Source: CAWIVH01 sp963839475
GTDB lineage: Bacteria; Acidobacteriota; UBA6911
NCBI GenBank assembly: GCA_963839475.1
Contig: CAWIVH010000001.1
Span: 310,001-374,000 of the forward strand
DNA length: 64,000 bases
Direction of reading: 5' to 3'
Positions 52,239 to 62,080 of the stretch are shown here, one piece after another; the stretch's first letter is position 1, and each line of letters starts with the position of its first letter. The position numbers and the translations under genes were made by a program. Below the pieces are notes generated by a model. It was not told the origin of the DNA. It searched no databases and saw only the letters and a list, made by a program, of their open reading frames with translations.

Positions 52239-55200
52239 TCAAGGGAATATAGCCCGCAGGGCCGTGCCTGCTCCTGGATCACTAGTCGGCACCGACTGGA
52301 TGCGGCCTGCATAGGTGGTACCCCCATCGGCTGTGGAGACCAAATTGACAGTAAGGCCGCTGAATTTGACTTCTGACTGCATGGGGAATCCAAAGATCAT
52401 CGGATAGGGATAGGGGCTCGCGGGTGCATAGGCAAGGCTCAATCCCGGGAAATTCCCTGTCGTTTTCTGAACGGTAATGCGGGCATTGGGCGATGTGGAG
52501 CCTTGCGTGACCACCTGCAATACGGCGGTGTCTGTTGTTACCGATTCTACTTTGAGTTGATAGGTCGACGAATTGGTGCTGGTGCTGCCTCCGGTTGTAA
52601 TATAGCTCCCCACGACGCTTCCAACCGTCAGGCTGGCGAGGTTGCTGTTGACATTGAACATTCTCAAGGTGTAGCTGTCGACCTGGAGCTGATTCGCCAC
52701 CTGACTCAGGACGTATCCAACCATCACATCACCGGCACTGGACCGGATCAATTTTACGGTGGGTGAAAACATGGTCTTGACGTAGTACGGGTTGCCGGGT
52801 CCGCTGCCGTTGTCAATCTGCAGGGTTCCGTCTGAGAACGAGTCAGGGAGAACGATGGTCAAAATATTCCCTGATGTGCTGAACGGATTCATGTCGAGCG
52901 TGTTCCCGTCGGAGGCGACGATATGGATCACCGGGTTGGTTCCGAAATTTGTTCCGGTGATTGTGAGGGTGCTCCCCGGTCCGGGCGCCACCGGGTGTAT
53001 GGCCAAAAGATTGGCCTTCGCCGTATTCGGGGTGACGAACGAAAGAGGTTGAGCCACCTGCACCCGGACCGGCACACCATCCTCTTCGAGTTTTGACGAG
53101 ACCGAAGTAACTGTAGTGGAGACCGTGACGGTGGAAGGCTTGGCCGGAGTGACGATCAGACCGGCACGCAGGAAGAAATCCAGGTCAATCCCAATCGCTC
53201 CGTTCCAGATGCCGGGCCGAACATCACTCGCATCCAACTTAATGGTCAGGTTCCCGGAAGCGCTCCCCTGAATCTTTCCTGACAGCTGGAGCTTCTGCCG
53301 GTTGTCACCCGAAAGTGGTCCTAAACTATCGGTTGCGAAATTGATCCCGCCGCTCAGTCCCGTGATCTTGATGTGAAACAAACCGCCCTGGGCGGAGCCG
53401 GAAACATCCATCATATACATCCCATAGCCAAGGTCGTCGCCGACATTCAGGCCCGTCGTTTGCAGGCCAAAGTCCGGCGCCGACACCTGGATGCTGCCGG
53501 TGGAAAGGTCGGCTCCATCCTGGTGAATGTTCCATCGCATTGCAGGTGCGGTTCCGGCCAGGTTTTGGGCCGGGGTCAGCACCGAAATCGGCTTGTATCC
53601 GTGTCCCGGCCGCAGAGTTGGAACCGAGGTCAGTTTTTCGTCGACGGTCCGCAGCGAGAGCAGAACGACGGGAACATCAGGGCATTTGTACTTAATGACA
53701 CCTTCGAAATTCCCTATGTCCGGGACCTGGCTTTTGGGAAAGATCTGATCAATGAACTGAGCCTGATGGCTGTTGGGTTTCATCGTGAAACTGGAGGAGG
53801 CTTTGAACTCGCCGTTGTTGTCCATCAAAGTCACGCTGCAGTATGTGGACTGATTGCTTTCATTCGGATTTGCCAGGGCGATCCCGGTATTGAAGGGCGG
53901 GAGGGAATCGGCGATGACGACAAAGTTGCTGCGGGGAACGGCGTTGGCAACCCCGACTTCGGCCAGGAGCTTCGACCCCTTATCCAGAACCTGAAACATC
54001 GCGGATCCGCTCAGCGGCTGGTCCATTTTGACCCTAGCCCAGCCCACGTGGCCCGTCCCCGTGCCGCTCGTCACCAGCCGCAATACCGCGCCGCTGACCA
54101 GCTTCGTGAATGGGAATACCGATCCCGCCTTCCCGGCGATCGTCACCGTCATCGGCGTGGCGTCCGAGTTGAAAAAGTCCACCTCTCCCGAGGCGTCTTT
54201 CCCCGTGTTGTTGAACAGGATGATGCTCGTTTTGTAATTCAGGTTACCGATCAGGCCGTCCGCAATCTGGGCAAACTGCATCCGAGTCACGGTGGCGCCC
54301 GCCGCCGGCGGCGCGACCATCGGCAGCGAAGTCAGCTGATCCCCCGTGATCCGCAACGTGATCCCCCCGAACTTTCTCTGGTCCGTTGACGTGATCACCA
54401 CCGACCCCTCGAATTGGCCGATATTGGCCACCTTGGGAAAGAGTTCCGTCAGAAACCGCGCAATGTGCCCCCGGGGTCCCAGGCTCAGCGTGGCTTCGCC
54501 CGCCTTCTTCCCGTCCATTCCGAAAATCTCGAGCTTGAGATTGTTCGAATTCGCCGTGTCCGGGTTCACCAGCGCCAGTCCCGTGTTGACATTCGTCCCC
54601 GTGGTGTCGGCAAATATCGTGAACGTCGTGCCCAGAAAAGATTCGGAAACCCCCACATCCCCATAGATGAAGCCGCCGCTGTCGCGGATTTCAAACCCGG
54701 AAGTCCCATTCAGCGGCTGATCCGACTCGATCAACGCCCAACCGGCTTTTACGTTGCCTTCTCCCGAGGTCACAAACCGCCGCTGGCTGTTTTGGCGCAG
54801 GGTGAACGGAAAAGTGGAGCCGGGAGCGTTATCCAGTGCCAGGACCAGCGGTTTACCCGCGTCGTCAAAAAACGCGATGCTGCCCGAAATGTCGAAAGCC
54901 GTGTCATTGACCAGCATGAACGTCGTGCGATAGAAAAGTGCGGTTCCCGTGAGCCTCCCATCGGCAATATGAGAGAAGATCAGGCGGCCGCCGCCGATGC
55001 TCGCTGTGTAGTTGGCCGGGATTGGGAAAAGGTGGAGCGGTGGTCCGGCCGGAAGGTCGGTCAGGTGTAAATGGTCTGATAATTGGATGCCGGCAGCAGC
55101 CATCGTTTGGGCCATCCACAGGTAAACGGCCGGCAGACTGAGTCCGGGTGCGCGGGAATGAAGGATGTGTGCCCCCATGGAAACGGTGGCGGCCAACAAG

Positions 55201-55259
55201 AGAGCGGCCAAAGCCAAGCCGGCGAGGAGAGTAAACGTTCGGCTTACGACTCGCTTCAT
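52239..55259 (-). CDS. Large exported repeat/IPT-domain protein of cassette A
   Basis: A 1006-residue protein (start ATG 55259, GGAGGT upstream) with an N-terminal membrane segment (FTLLAGLALAALLLAATVSM). Two ~230-residue repeats follow (FSHIADGRLTGTALFYRTTF to GDQLTSLPMVAPP; FAQIADGLIGNLNYKTSIIL to DEKLTSVPTLRPG), then a beta domain (RWNIHQDGADLSTGSIQVSA), an IPT/TIG-like domain (STLTITGTNFGTNPVIHIV) and a C-terminal beta region. It aligns over its full length with the protein at 57880-60864. A cell-surface adhesin or envelope role is inferred; no enzymatic motif is seen. Confidence 0.85.
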   Translation of the reverse strand: MKRVVSRTFTLLAGLALAALLLAATVSMGAHILHSRAPGLSLPAVYLWMAQTMAAAGIQLSDHLHLTDLPAGPPLHLFPIPANYTASIGGGRLIFSHIADGRLTGTALFYRTTFMLVNDTAFDISGSIAFFDDAGKPLVLALDNAPGSTFPFTLRQNSQRRFVTSGEGNVKAGWALIESDQPLNGTSGFEIRDSGGFIYGDVGVSESFLGTTFTIFADTTGTNVNTGLALVNPDTANSNNLKLEIFGMDGKKAGEATLSLGPRGHIARFLTELFPKVANIGQFEGSVVITSTDQRKFGGITLRITGDQLTSLPMVAPPAAGATVTRMQFAQIADGLIGNLNYKTSIILFNNTGKDASGEVDFFNSDATPMTVTIAGKAGSVFPFTKLVSGAVLRLVTSGTGTGHVGWARVKMDQPLSGSAMFQVLDKGSKLLAEVGVANAVPRSNFVVIADSLPPFNTGIALANPNESNQSTYCSVTLMDNNGEFKASSSFTMKPNSHQAQFIDQIFPKSQVPDIGNFEGVIKYKCPDVPVVLLSLRTVDEKLTSVPTLRPGHGYKPISVLTPAQNLAGTAPAMRWNIHQDGADLSTGSIQVSAPDFGLQTTGLNVGDDLGYGMYMMDVSGSAQGGLFHIKITGLSGGINFATDSLGPLSGDNRQKLQLSGKIQGSASGNLTIKLDASDVRPGIWNGAIGIDLDFFLRAGLIVTPAKPSTVTVSTTVTSVSSKLEEDGVPVRVQVAQPLSFVTPNTAKANLLAIHPVAPGPGSTLTITGTNFGTNPVIHIVASDGNTLDMNPFSTSGNILTIVLPDSFSDGTLQIDNGSGPGNPYYVKTMFSPTVKLIRSSAGDVMVGYVLSQVANQLQVDSYTLRMFNVNSNLASLTVGSVVGSYITTGGSTSTNSSTYQLKVESVTTDTAVLQVVTQGSTSPNARITVQKTTGNFPGLSLAYAPASPYPYPMIFGFPMQSEVKFSGLTVNLVSTADGGTTYAGRIQSVPTSDPGAGTALRAIFP

Positions 55260-55670
55260 TGGGATTTACCTCCGATGGTTTAATTCTACGATTTCTGATC
55301 GTTAGGGGTGACCGGGTCGAGATTGCCACAAGGCCGAATTTGAAGTCAAGCGGGGGCTTACATTTCTAATCCCGAGGTAAGATCGGAATTGTTGGGAGCG
55401 CCGGCGGAGACGCCGGGACGAGACACGGGGATCCCGGGAGATCGAAAACTTGTGGCCTCAACTTTCGCAAAAAGAGCGCCTGCAGTTCTTTCGGTCCCGC
55501 ATTTAGGGCAGGATCGTCCAGCTGAAGACATCTTATGATTTCAAACCTTTCTTTATCCGGGCCGGTGCCCGATGTTAATCTGCGGTCTCACAACCGACGG
55601 ATACGAAACCTATCGTCGGGCGTTGCCGATGCCTATGCCAGTTCATCAACACGCCGGACCGGACCCCGAC
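55260..55670. other. Divergent promoter region between cassette A and lnt
   Basis: About 400 bases with no supportable gene apart from the in-frame upstream extension of lnt (to 55572). It must hold divergent promoters, though no clear -35/-10 pair was found. A CCGGCG-GAGA-CGCCGG hairpin lies at 55401-55416. Confidence 0.5.
55401..55416. repeat. GNRA-type hairpin CCGGCGGAGACGCCGG
   Basis: Six-base-pair GC stem with a GAGA tetraloop in the intergenic region. No T-tract follows; it may be part of a dispersed GGGAGCGCCGGCG-type repeat. Confidence 0.45.
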
Positions 55671-57350
55671 ATGCTTTCGCCTGAGACGCGCGGCCGGTCG
55701 GTTTTATTCCAGTTGTCTCTGGCTGCCCTCGGGGGGATCGGCATTTCGCTCGGTTTCCCGCCATTCAACTCTCCATTCCCCGCCTGGGTATGTCTCGCTT
55801 TCGTGCTTTGGGCTGCGAAGAATGTAACAGCCCGGCGGTGTTTCTGGTTGGGCCTTGTCACTGGAACCATTGCACACGCGGGGTTTATCCCGTGGTTTTC
55901 GATGATGCTCCGGGATTTTGGCCATCTGCCGCCGCCGTTGGCCGCAATTCTTGCCTTGGCGATCGCGCTCGTGCAGGGATTGGCCTACGGGTTGTGGCTT
56001 TGGCTTTTCCGCTGTCTGCGGAACCGGACTAAGCTCCCGTGTTATTGGCTGGCGCCGATGGCTTTTTTGCCTGCGGAAACCATGTTTATGTTTTTGTTTC
56101 CGTGGTTTCTGGCCGGGACGCAGACATCGCTGCTCCCCATGATTCAGATTTGCGAACTGGGAGGCGCCCACCTGTTGGGTTTCCTCCTGGTGATGATGAA
56201 CGGGGCTTGGGTAGACGCCATGGAAGCGGCCCTGTCGGGCAGATGCCGGCTTGCACTGAAACATTTGTCGTTGGGTATTGCTATTCCTTTGCTTCTGACG
56301 GCATACGGGCTCGCCCGCATTCACATGATGGAGAGGGCAATCGACTCTGCTCCCAGGTTCACGGTGGGGATTGTCCAGTCGAATGTGGGAATCAGAAAGA
56401 CGGAACCGCCGCAGAAAATCGAAGACGAGCTCCTCGCGCAACAACGCATGTCCGTCGAATTGACCGGGCAGGGTGCCGAACTGATCGTGTGGCCAGAAGG
56501 TTCCTACAATTCCAGAGAGGTCTATGCCGAGACGGCTGGACGGCACGATGGGCAAATCTATCGTCTGATCCCCCAGGATGCCCTCCGGCTCCTGCAGGAC
56601 GGCGCAGCGCCGCCGGAACACTCGGTGGACGACCAAATCCGGAATACCCCGGGTCCGATCCGATCGGCTCCCCAACGTGGTTTTTCCACGCCGCTCCTGT
56701 TCGGGGCAATCACCTTCGTTGAGAATCCCGCAAAGCGTTCGCGGCGGCATCCCGGCGTGGACCATTTCAACTCCGCCATTTTGCTCGACCGCCAGGGTAG
56801 AATCATAAAGGTCTATAGCAAGGTGTCTCTGATTCCTTTTGGCGAGTACATGCCTCTGGGGGACCAATTCCCGGGGCTGTCACGCTGGGCGAGTGAAACG
56901 GGCGACATGACGCCGGGAACCTCCACCGAAGTCATGGCTTTCGGCCCGTGTCGTTTGGGAGTGCTGATCTGCTACGAAGATACATTTCCTGGTGCCGTGC
57001 GCCAACTTGGCAATGCAAACATCCTGGTCAGCCTGAGCAACGATTCTTGGTTCGGCAGGAGCGCGGGTCCCGCGACACACGCATCGCTTTCCATCCTCCG
57101 CGCGGTTGAAAATCGCCTGGCATTGGTCCGCTGCACCAGAACGGGTTTTTCGTGTCTGGTAGATCCGGCGGGGCGGATCGTTGCGGGCGCTCCTCCAGGG
57201 ACGTCCGCGACGCTGCTCGGCAAACTGCCCTTGATGGAGCTCAAAACTCCGTATCGGCTCTTCGGCAACTGGCCGGCAGTGATGTGCCTCGTCGCCGTTT
57301 TCGCGCTCTGGTTCCGGCGTCGGAAGTCGGCCGCAGCGGGAACGGAGTGA
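55671..57350 (+). CDS. lnt: Apolipoprotein N-acyltransferase (Lnt)
   Basis: From the ATG at 55671 the protein has 559 residues; a frame from 55572 gives 592. Six or so N-terminal membrane helices (GGIGISLGFPPFNSPFPAWV onward) precede a nitrilase domain with triad Glu276 (WPEGSY), Lys384 (YSKVSLIPFGEYM) and Cys434 (GVLICYEDTFP). A final helix anchors the C-terminus. An insert of ~40 residues (about PPEHSVDDQIRNTPGPIRSA) lies between the first and second catalytic strands. Lnt adds the third acyl chain to lipoproteins. It sits between two surface-protein/lipoprotein cassettes. Confidence 0.9.
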   Translation: MLSPETRGRSVLFQLSLAALGGIGISLGFPPFNSPFPAWVCLAFVLWAAKNVTARRCFWLGLVTGTIAHAGFIPWFSMMLRDFGHLPPPLAAILALAIALVQGLAYGLWLWLFRCLRNRTKLPCYWLAPMAFLPAETMFMFLFPWFLAGTQTSLLPMIQICELGGAHLLGFLLVMMNGAWVDAMEAALSGRCRLALKHLSLGIAIPLLLTAYGLARIHMMERAIDSAPRFTVGIVQSNVGIRKTEPPQKIEDELLAQQRMSVELTGQGAELIVWPEGSYNSREVYAETAGRHDGQIYRLIPQDALRLLQDGAAPPEHSVDDQIRNTPGPIRSAPQRGFSTPLLFGAITFVENPAKRSRRHPGVDHFNSAILLDRQGRIIKVYSKVSLIPFGEYMPLGDQFPGLSRWASETGDMTPGTSTEVMAFGPCRLGVLICYEDTFPGAVRQLGNANILVSLSNDSWFGRSAGPATHASLSILRAVENRLALVRCTRTGFSCLVDPAGRIVAGAPPGTSATLLGKLPLMELKTPYRLFGNWPAVMCLVAVFALWFRRRKSAAAGTE

Positions 57351-57879
57351 TCAAAGCCGCCGGCGCGTCAAAACCACGCTGAGTTCGAGCCTGTCGGGCA
57401 TTCTTCGCCCTTGACTTCTCATCGCGGGTGCTCCTAGGATGGGCTGGAAAATCCAATTAAATATCAATCAAAACCTCCCCGGTCGGCTCCTGCTCATGAC
57501 TACGGGAGGCGGTTTTCCTGGTCTGTATTCTGATCACTCGGTTGTTACAGACGTCAACTCGCAGCCGTCCTCTATCGGGCGGAAATGCCAATGAGTTCAT
57601 AAGTATTTGGACCGGAGTTATGGAAAAGGGATTCTTCGAGAACTTTAGAGGGCTTGTAGCCTTCGAGGTTATCTGAGAAGACCACATCGAAGGCTCAAAG
57701 GTCTCCCGGAATCTCGAAGCCCTGGTTGCGTCCGCCGCCTAAAATGTAGACTTCATGGTTCCTCTTTCTGTTCGACGCACCCCGTGGCTCGCAATAGCGA
57801 ATGTCTAGATACGAGCGAAATCATTTGCATCATGGTTGATTGAAATCTCGTGAGCGTCTCGAACCGTGGAGGTGCAGTC
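57351..57879. other. Intergenic region between lnt and cassette B, with a degraded reading frame
   Basis: No intact gene in ~530 bases. On the reverse strand two frames carry protein-like text: VVFSDNLEGYKPSKVLEESL (around 57590-57690) ends at a stop, and the next frame goes on as RVDVCNNRVIRIQTRKTASR to 57457. This may be a frameshifted remnant of a small gene. The GGAGGTG ribosome site of the next gene is just before 57880. Confidence 0.4.
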
Positions 57880-60864
57880 ATGTTATGCGCTGGCACGCGT
57901 GCGCGGCTGTTTTGGCTGTTGCCCATTTCGGGGATCATGCTGCTGGGCTTGTTCTCGGTGGCGCTCACCCGTAATCGATCCGGGAAATCCTGGGGGTTGC
58001 AGTCACTGGTATCTTGCCCGACCTGCCCGGACGGGCTGCATGGAGGAGCCCTTTGGGAACAAACCTCTTCGGGGTTCTCCCCCCCGAGCTGGCAGCTTCC
58101 AATCGGGTATCAGGCAGCGAATTCGACCATCCGGATGCTGTTCGCCCAAGTCGCCGACGGTGCGCTGCCAGGCACGAACCGCTTTTACCAGACCAGCTTC
58201 ATGCTGGTGAACGATTCCGATTACGATGTCGCGGGATTCCTCAAATTCTATGATGACAACGGCGCCCCGCTGCGGCTGACGATCGGAACCGTGACCGATT
58301 CGAGCATTCCAATCAGCCTGAACAAAAACGGGCAGATGAAGCGCATCACCACTTCCGGCAGCGGTCAATTGAAAACCGGCTGGGCTGCAATCGAGACCAG
58401 CCAGCCTCTCAAAGGCACGGCGAGTTTCGGGATTCGTGACGCCGACGGCAAGGTCTACTCGGACGTCGGGGTATCGGAATCGCTGCTCGGGAACAAATTC
58501 ACCATCTTTGCAGACAGCATCGGGACTGCCTATACCGGCTTGGCCGTTGTCAACCCGAGCGACACGGATAGCATCGTGCTCAACCTCGACCTGTTCGACA
58601 ACAGAGGGGCGGCGGTTTCGAGCACCACGCAGAATCTCGGGCCGAAGGCCCACGTCGCACGATTTCTGAACGAGTTCTTCCCAAAGCTGGCAAACATCGA
58701 CGAGTTCGAGGGCTCGCTGGTGATCACTGCGCAGGGCGGTAAGAAGTTCGCGGGGATCACGCTGCGGCTGAACGGGGACCAGTTCACTTCGCTGCCGATG
58801 GTAATGCCTCCCGCAGCCGGGAGCACCAAAAGCGCGCTGTATTTTCCGCAGATTGCTGACGGGCTCGTCGGGCAGCTGAAGTACGCGACATCGGTCATCC
58901 TCATCAACAACACGACGGACCGGGCCACGGGAAAGCTCGAGTTTTTTAAGTCCGACAGCACCGCAATGACCGTAACCATCGGCGGACAGGCCGCCACTTC
59001 TTTTGACTTCACTCTCGCGCCCGGCGCGGTCACCCGTATGGTCACGAGCGGCGCCGGGGACGCGAAGGTCGGGTGGGGGCGCGTCGCGATGGACAAGCCG
59101 ATCAGCGGCACAGCCGTCTTCCATGTCTTCAATTCCCAAGGCAGCGCTTTGGCGGAGGTCGGCGTCAATTCGGCAGATCCGATTACGAAGTTCAACCTGA
59201 TCGCCGATTCGATCGGGTTTTTCGACACTGGCATCGCACTGGCCAATCCGGACCAGACAAACCAAACGTACGTCGGAATTGACCTGGTTGACGGCACTGG
59301 CAAGTTTGTGGCATCAAACGGCATATATATCGGCGCGGGGAAACACCAGGCTCTCTATATGACCCAGCTTTTTTCGTATTACAGGGGGATCGACGAATTT
59401 GAGGGTCTGATCAAGGTGGCAGGCGACCTGCCGCTGATCCCGCTCACGTTGCGCTCGATCAACGAGAAGCTGACTTCCGTGCCCGTGCTGAACCAGGCGC
59501 ACGGCTTCGCTCCCGACGCGGCGATCGACGTCGCTCAGAACCTGACCGCAACCTCCCCGGCGATGCGCTGGCAGTTCCACCTCAACGGCAATGACCTGGC
59601 GATCAACTCCATGAAGATCACGGCACCCGGTTTCAAGCTCCAGCCGACGGGATTGAGCGTCGGAAAGGAGATCGGTTACGGAACCTTCATAATGCAGGGA
59701 GGTGGTTCACCCGTGACCGGACTGGTACGCGTCATAGTCACGAGCCTGAACCCGCTCCAGTTCTATGCCGCGGGCGCCAACTCGTTGTTCCGGGCATTCA
59801 AGCTGGACGCGCTTGAGTTGTTCTCGTGCACCGCCGGCACCTCCGGTAACGCAGTGGTATTCGACTTCACCAGTCTGCAGCTCGGCGTTTCGCAATGGAA
59901 TGGCGGCATGTCCGCCGACCTCGACCTGTATCTGAGGCCCGACGTGTTTATTTCACCCTCCGCTGCGGGCAATGCCACCATCACCATCGATTACATCTCC
60001 GCCTCAGGCTTCGAAGATTATTTGGAACCGAAGGTATCCCGGACAAGCAGTCATCCGCTGGCATTCATCGCGGCCGATGCGGCGAGGGCAAACATAACCA
60101 ACATTTCTCCTCTGATGCTTACAGGGGGAGAAGGGCTGACCCTCAAAGGCACCAACTTCGGCGCCAACCCCAAAGTGGTCTTCTCCGCTCCGAAAAATCA
60201 GACTATCACGGCCTGGCCGATCACGTCCGATGCGAGCAGTCTGCTGGTTATAGTTCCCCAGGGCGTGGTCGACGGCCCCGTGCGCGTGGATAACGGATCG
60301 GGTCCGGGGAACGGCTACTCGGCCAAGGCGCTGTTTGCGCCCGCAGTGGACCTCCAGTTCGGGACCGCCACGGCAGATGGCGTCCCATTCACTCTCTCAT
60401 TTGCACAGCAGGCCTCCGAATTGCCGATGACCAGCTGCAACCTGACTCTATTGGGTGCGGACCGGAGTTGGTCCTCGCTGGCCGCAAACGCCGTCGTGGG
60501 TTCCTGCAACGTGACGGTCGGGAACACCACGACACCGTATCGGCTGGTCGCGACCTATTCCGACACCACGCAGCTGTACATCACCGTTTGCGAGCTGAAT
60601 TCGCTGTACCCTTCGTCATGGGGGCATTTCGTCGTCACGAAGCCCGGCGGTGCGGCAAAAGGATTGAATTTCAACTACATGTTGAGCTCGCCCAGCGTCG
60701 GCTCCATACTGACCGCAAGCCAGCGGTTCGAGATGGTTTTCAGCGGATTCCCGGTTCAGCTACCAGCGGGCGCCAAGGGCACCAGTGCCTCCGGAACGAT
60801 CCAGTCAGGTCCCGCCGGACTGGGGGGCATGAACTCCGCGATGACGGTTACGTTGTCCAGATAA
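57880..60864 (+). CDS. Large exported repeat/IPT-domain protein of cassette B
   Basis: From the ATG at 57880 (GGAGGTG upstream) the protein has 994 residues with a hydrophobic signal or anchor (LFWLLPISGIMLLGLFSVAL). Two ~230-residue repeats (LFAQVADGALPGTNRFYQTS to GDQFTSLPMVMPP; YFPQIADGLVGQLKYATSVI to NEKLTSVPVLNQA), then a beta domain (MRWQFHLNGNDLAINSMKIT), an IPT/TIG-like domain (GEGLTLKGTNFGANPKVVFS) and the motif VDNGSGPGN. It is collinear with the cassette-A protein at 52239-55259 but they are divergent enough to be old duplicates. Surface location inferred. Confidence 0.85.
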   Translation: MLCAGTRARLFWLLPISGIMLLGLFSVALTRNRSGKSWGLQSLVSCPTCPDGLHGGALWEQTSSGFSPPSWQLPIGYQAANSTIRMLFAQVADGALPGTNRFYQTSFMLVNDSDYDVAGFLKFYDDNGAPLRLTIGTVTDSSIPISLNKNGQMKRITTSGSGQLKTGWAAIETSQPLKGTASFGIRDADGKVYSDVGVSESLLGNKFTIFADSIGTAYTGLAVVNPSDTDSIVLNLDLFDNRGAAVSSTTQNLGPKAHVARFLNEFFPKLANIDEFEGSLVITAQGGKKFAGITLRLNGDQFTSLPMVMPPAAGSTKSALYFPQIADGLVGQLKYATSVILINNTTDRATGKLEFFKSDSTAMTVTIGGQAATSFDFTLAPGAVTRMVTSGAGDAKVGWGRVAMDKPISGTAVFHVFNSQGSALAEVGVNSADPITKFNLIADSIGFFDTGIALANPDQTNQTYVGIDLVDGTGKFVASNGIYIGAGKHQALYMTQLFSYYRGIDEFEGLIKVAGDLPLIPLTLRSINEKLTSVPVLNQAHGFAPDAAIDVAQNLTATSPAMRWQFHLNGNDLAINSMKITAPGFKLQPTGLSVGKEIGYGTFIMQGGGSPVTGLVRVIVTSLNPLQFYAAGANSLFRAFKLDALELFSCTAGTSGNAVVFDFTSLQLGVSQWNGGMSADLDLYLRPDVFISPSAAGNATITIDYISASGFEDYLEPKVSRTSSHPLAFIAADAARANITNISPLMLTGGEGLTLKGTNFGANPKVVFSAPKNQTITAWPITSDASSLLVIVPQGVVDGPVRVDNGSGPGNGYSAKALFAPAVDLQFGTATADGVPFTLSFAQQASELPMTSCNLTLLGADRSWSSLAANAVVGSCNVTVGNTTTPYRLVATYSDTTQLYITVCELNSLYPSSWGHFVVTKPGGAAKGLNFNYMLSSPSVGSILTASQRFEMVFSGFPVQLPAGAKGTSASGTIQSGPAGLGGMNSAMTVTLSR

Positions 60865-60892
60865 CGCGGTTTTCGGGAGAGGAAGACGTCTC

Positions 60893-61675
60893 ATGTACAA
60901 ATACAGCTTGATCAGCAATCGTGGGGTCGCTGCGACGCTGCTTGCAATCTGTGCCGTTTTGGTTCCGATGGGTTGTGGGGACTACGATCCGTTCTATACG
61001 AGGTCATGCGCCCCGGTGGCCCTCACTCCTGGGGAGATAGGCCTTTTCCCCGGCGATCCGCCAGCGACCGTCAGTGCTTCAGTTGATTACAATGACAAAG
61101 CGTGCAAAGGAGCCCTTCACTGGTGGGTCGATAGCGGTCCTGAATTGACCCTCACAGTCCTTTCCTCAACAAAGGAAACAGCGAAAGTATCGGTGCAAGC
61201 CAACAAGCCGCCCTCTGCTGACGCTTATCCATGGCACCCGACCGGTGCCTATGAGGAAACAATGAGGATAACCGCGGATTGCGGCAATTACACAACCACC
61301 GCCTATCTCAAAGTATACGTTTCAGTTCCCAACCTTCAGCTTACCTGGTTAAGCTCGACCCTGAACAAGGTTGATGCCGACAACTACCAGTTCACCGCAA
61401 GATTGCAATGCGATATCCTTACCGACAAAAGCTCGAAGCAGTACACTTTCAATGCCATCGCGAAGCTTTTGCCTTCCGGCGGAACTCCCTCTGCTGTGAC
61501 GGCGCAGAAGGACACGAGCAGCGCCAAATCCGCGACCTTCACGATTACGCAACGCCTCCAAAAGCCCGCGGGCCAAACCTATTTTGATGTAGACTGTGAT
61601 GTTGCCGTGACGGCCCTCGCCGCCGATTCCGCGCCTCTGCAAAAAACCTCTCATGGGGGTGCAAGTATCTGGTAG
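60893..61675 (+). CDS. Exported small protein of cassette B, possible lipoprotein
   Basis: A 260-residue protein 28 nt after the large gene, with a signal sequence ending ICAVLVPMGCGDYDP. The PMGC lipobox is unusual (proline at -3), so lipidation is less certain than in cassette A. Two beta-sandwich halves follow (VALTPGEIGLFPGDPPATVS; VPNLQLTWLSSTLNKVDADN) with several cysteines (C-K, D-C-G, C-D) that could form disulfides. Architecture matches the cassette-A lipoprotein. GGAGAGGAAG lies upstream of the ATG. Function unknown. Confidence 0.7.
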   Translation: MYKYSLISNRGVAATLLAICAVLVPMGCGDYDPFYTRSCAPVALTPGEIGLFPGDPPATVSASVDYNDKACKGALHWWVDSGPELTLTVLSSTKETAKVSVQANKPPSADAYPWHPTGAYEETMRITADCGNYTTTAYLKVYVSVPNLQLTWLSSTLNKVDADNYQFTARLQCDILTDKSSKQYTFNAIAKLLPSGGTPSAVTAQKDTSSAKSATFTITQRLQKPAGQTYFDVDCDVAVTALAADSAPLQKTSHGGASIW

Positions 61676-61689
61676 ACCAACTTCAGGAC

Positions 61690-61835
61690 TCACGATCTGG
61701 CGGATTTCAATCTGAGATAAGTTTGTAGACCAAGCGCAGATTCGTGCCCGGGTATTCAGCTTCGGTGGCGTTGAGCTGATCGCCCAGATACCGGGCGGCC
61801 TCGTCGGAGGCGCGGTTGGTCAGGTGGTGCAAGCA
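61690..61835 (-). pseudogene. C-terminal remnant of a transposase-like gene
   Basis: The reverse strand reads LHHLTNRASDEAARYLGDQL and NATEAEYPGTNLRLVYKLIS before a stop near 61705, preceded by a stop after only ~43 codons. The PGTNLRLVYKL tail is like the ends of several IS-type transposases. Only a fragment remains; exact IS family not determined. Confidence 0.5.
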
Positions 61836-61843
61836 CACTGTCT

Positions 61844-62080
61844 ATGTCCCTGCGACCTCATCCGGAAGCAAATCTGCAACTGTTTCTGCATGACGAGACT
61901 TGCGATCAAGTGTCGAGGATTCTCAAGCGCCTTCGGATACATTGCTTGTTCAAGCGGATCCGATCGGCCTACAAGTATTGTCTCCCGAAGATCGGCCGGC
62001 GCATTTTGGTCGCAGGGATTAAACTTCGGGAATTCATTCTGATACCAGCACTCGCTTCGCCCTTGGCCGCAAAGAATTAA
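61844..62080 (+). pseudogene. Winged-helix-like gene remnant
   Basis: A 78-residue frame reads HDETCDQVSRILKRLRIHCL and then YKYCLPKIGRRILVAGIKLR, resembling the C-terminal winged-helix end seen in some mobile-element proteins. It has no clear ribosome site or N-terminal domain and lies beside the transposase-like remnant, so it is probably a decayed fragment. Confidence 0.45.
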
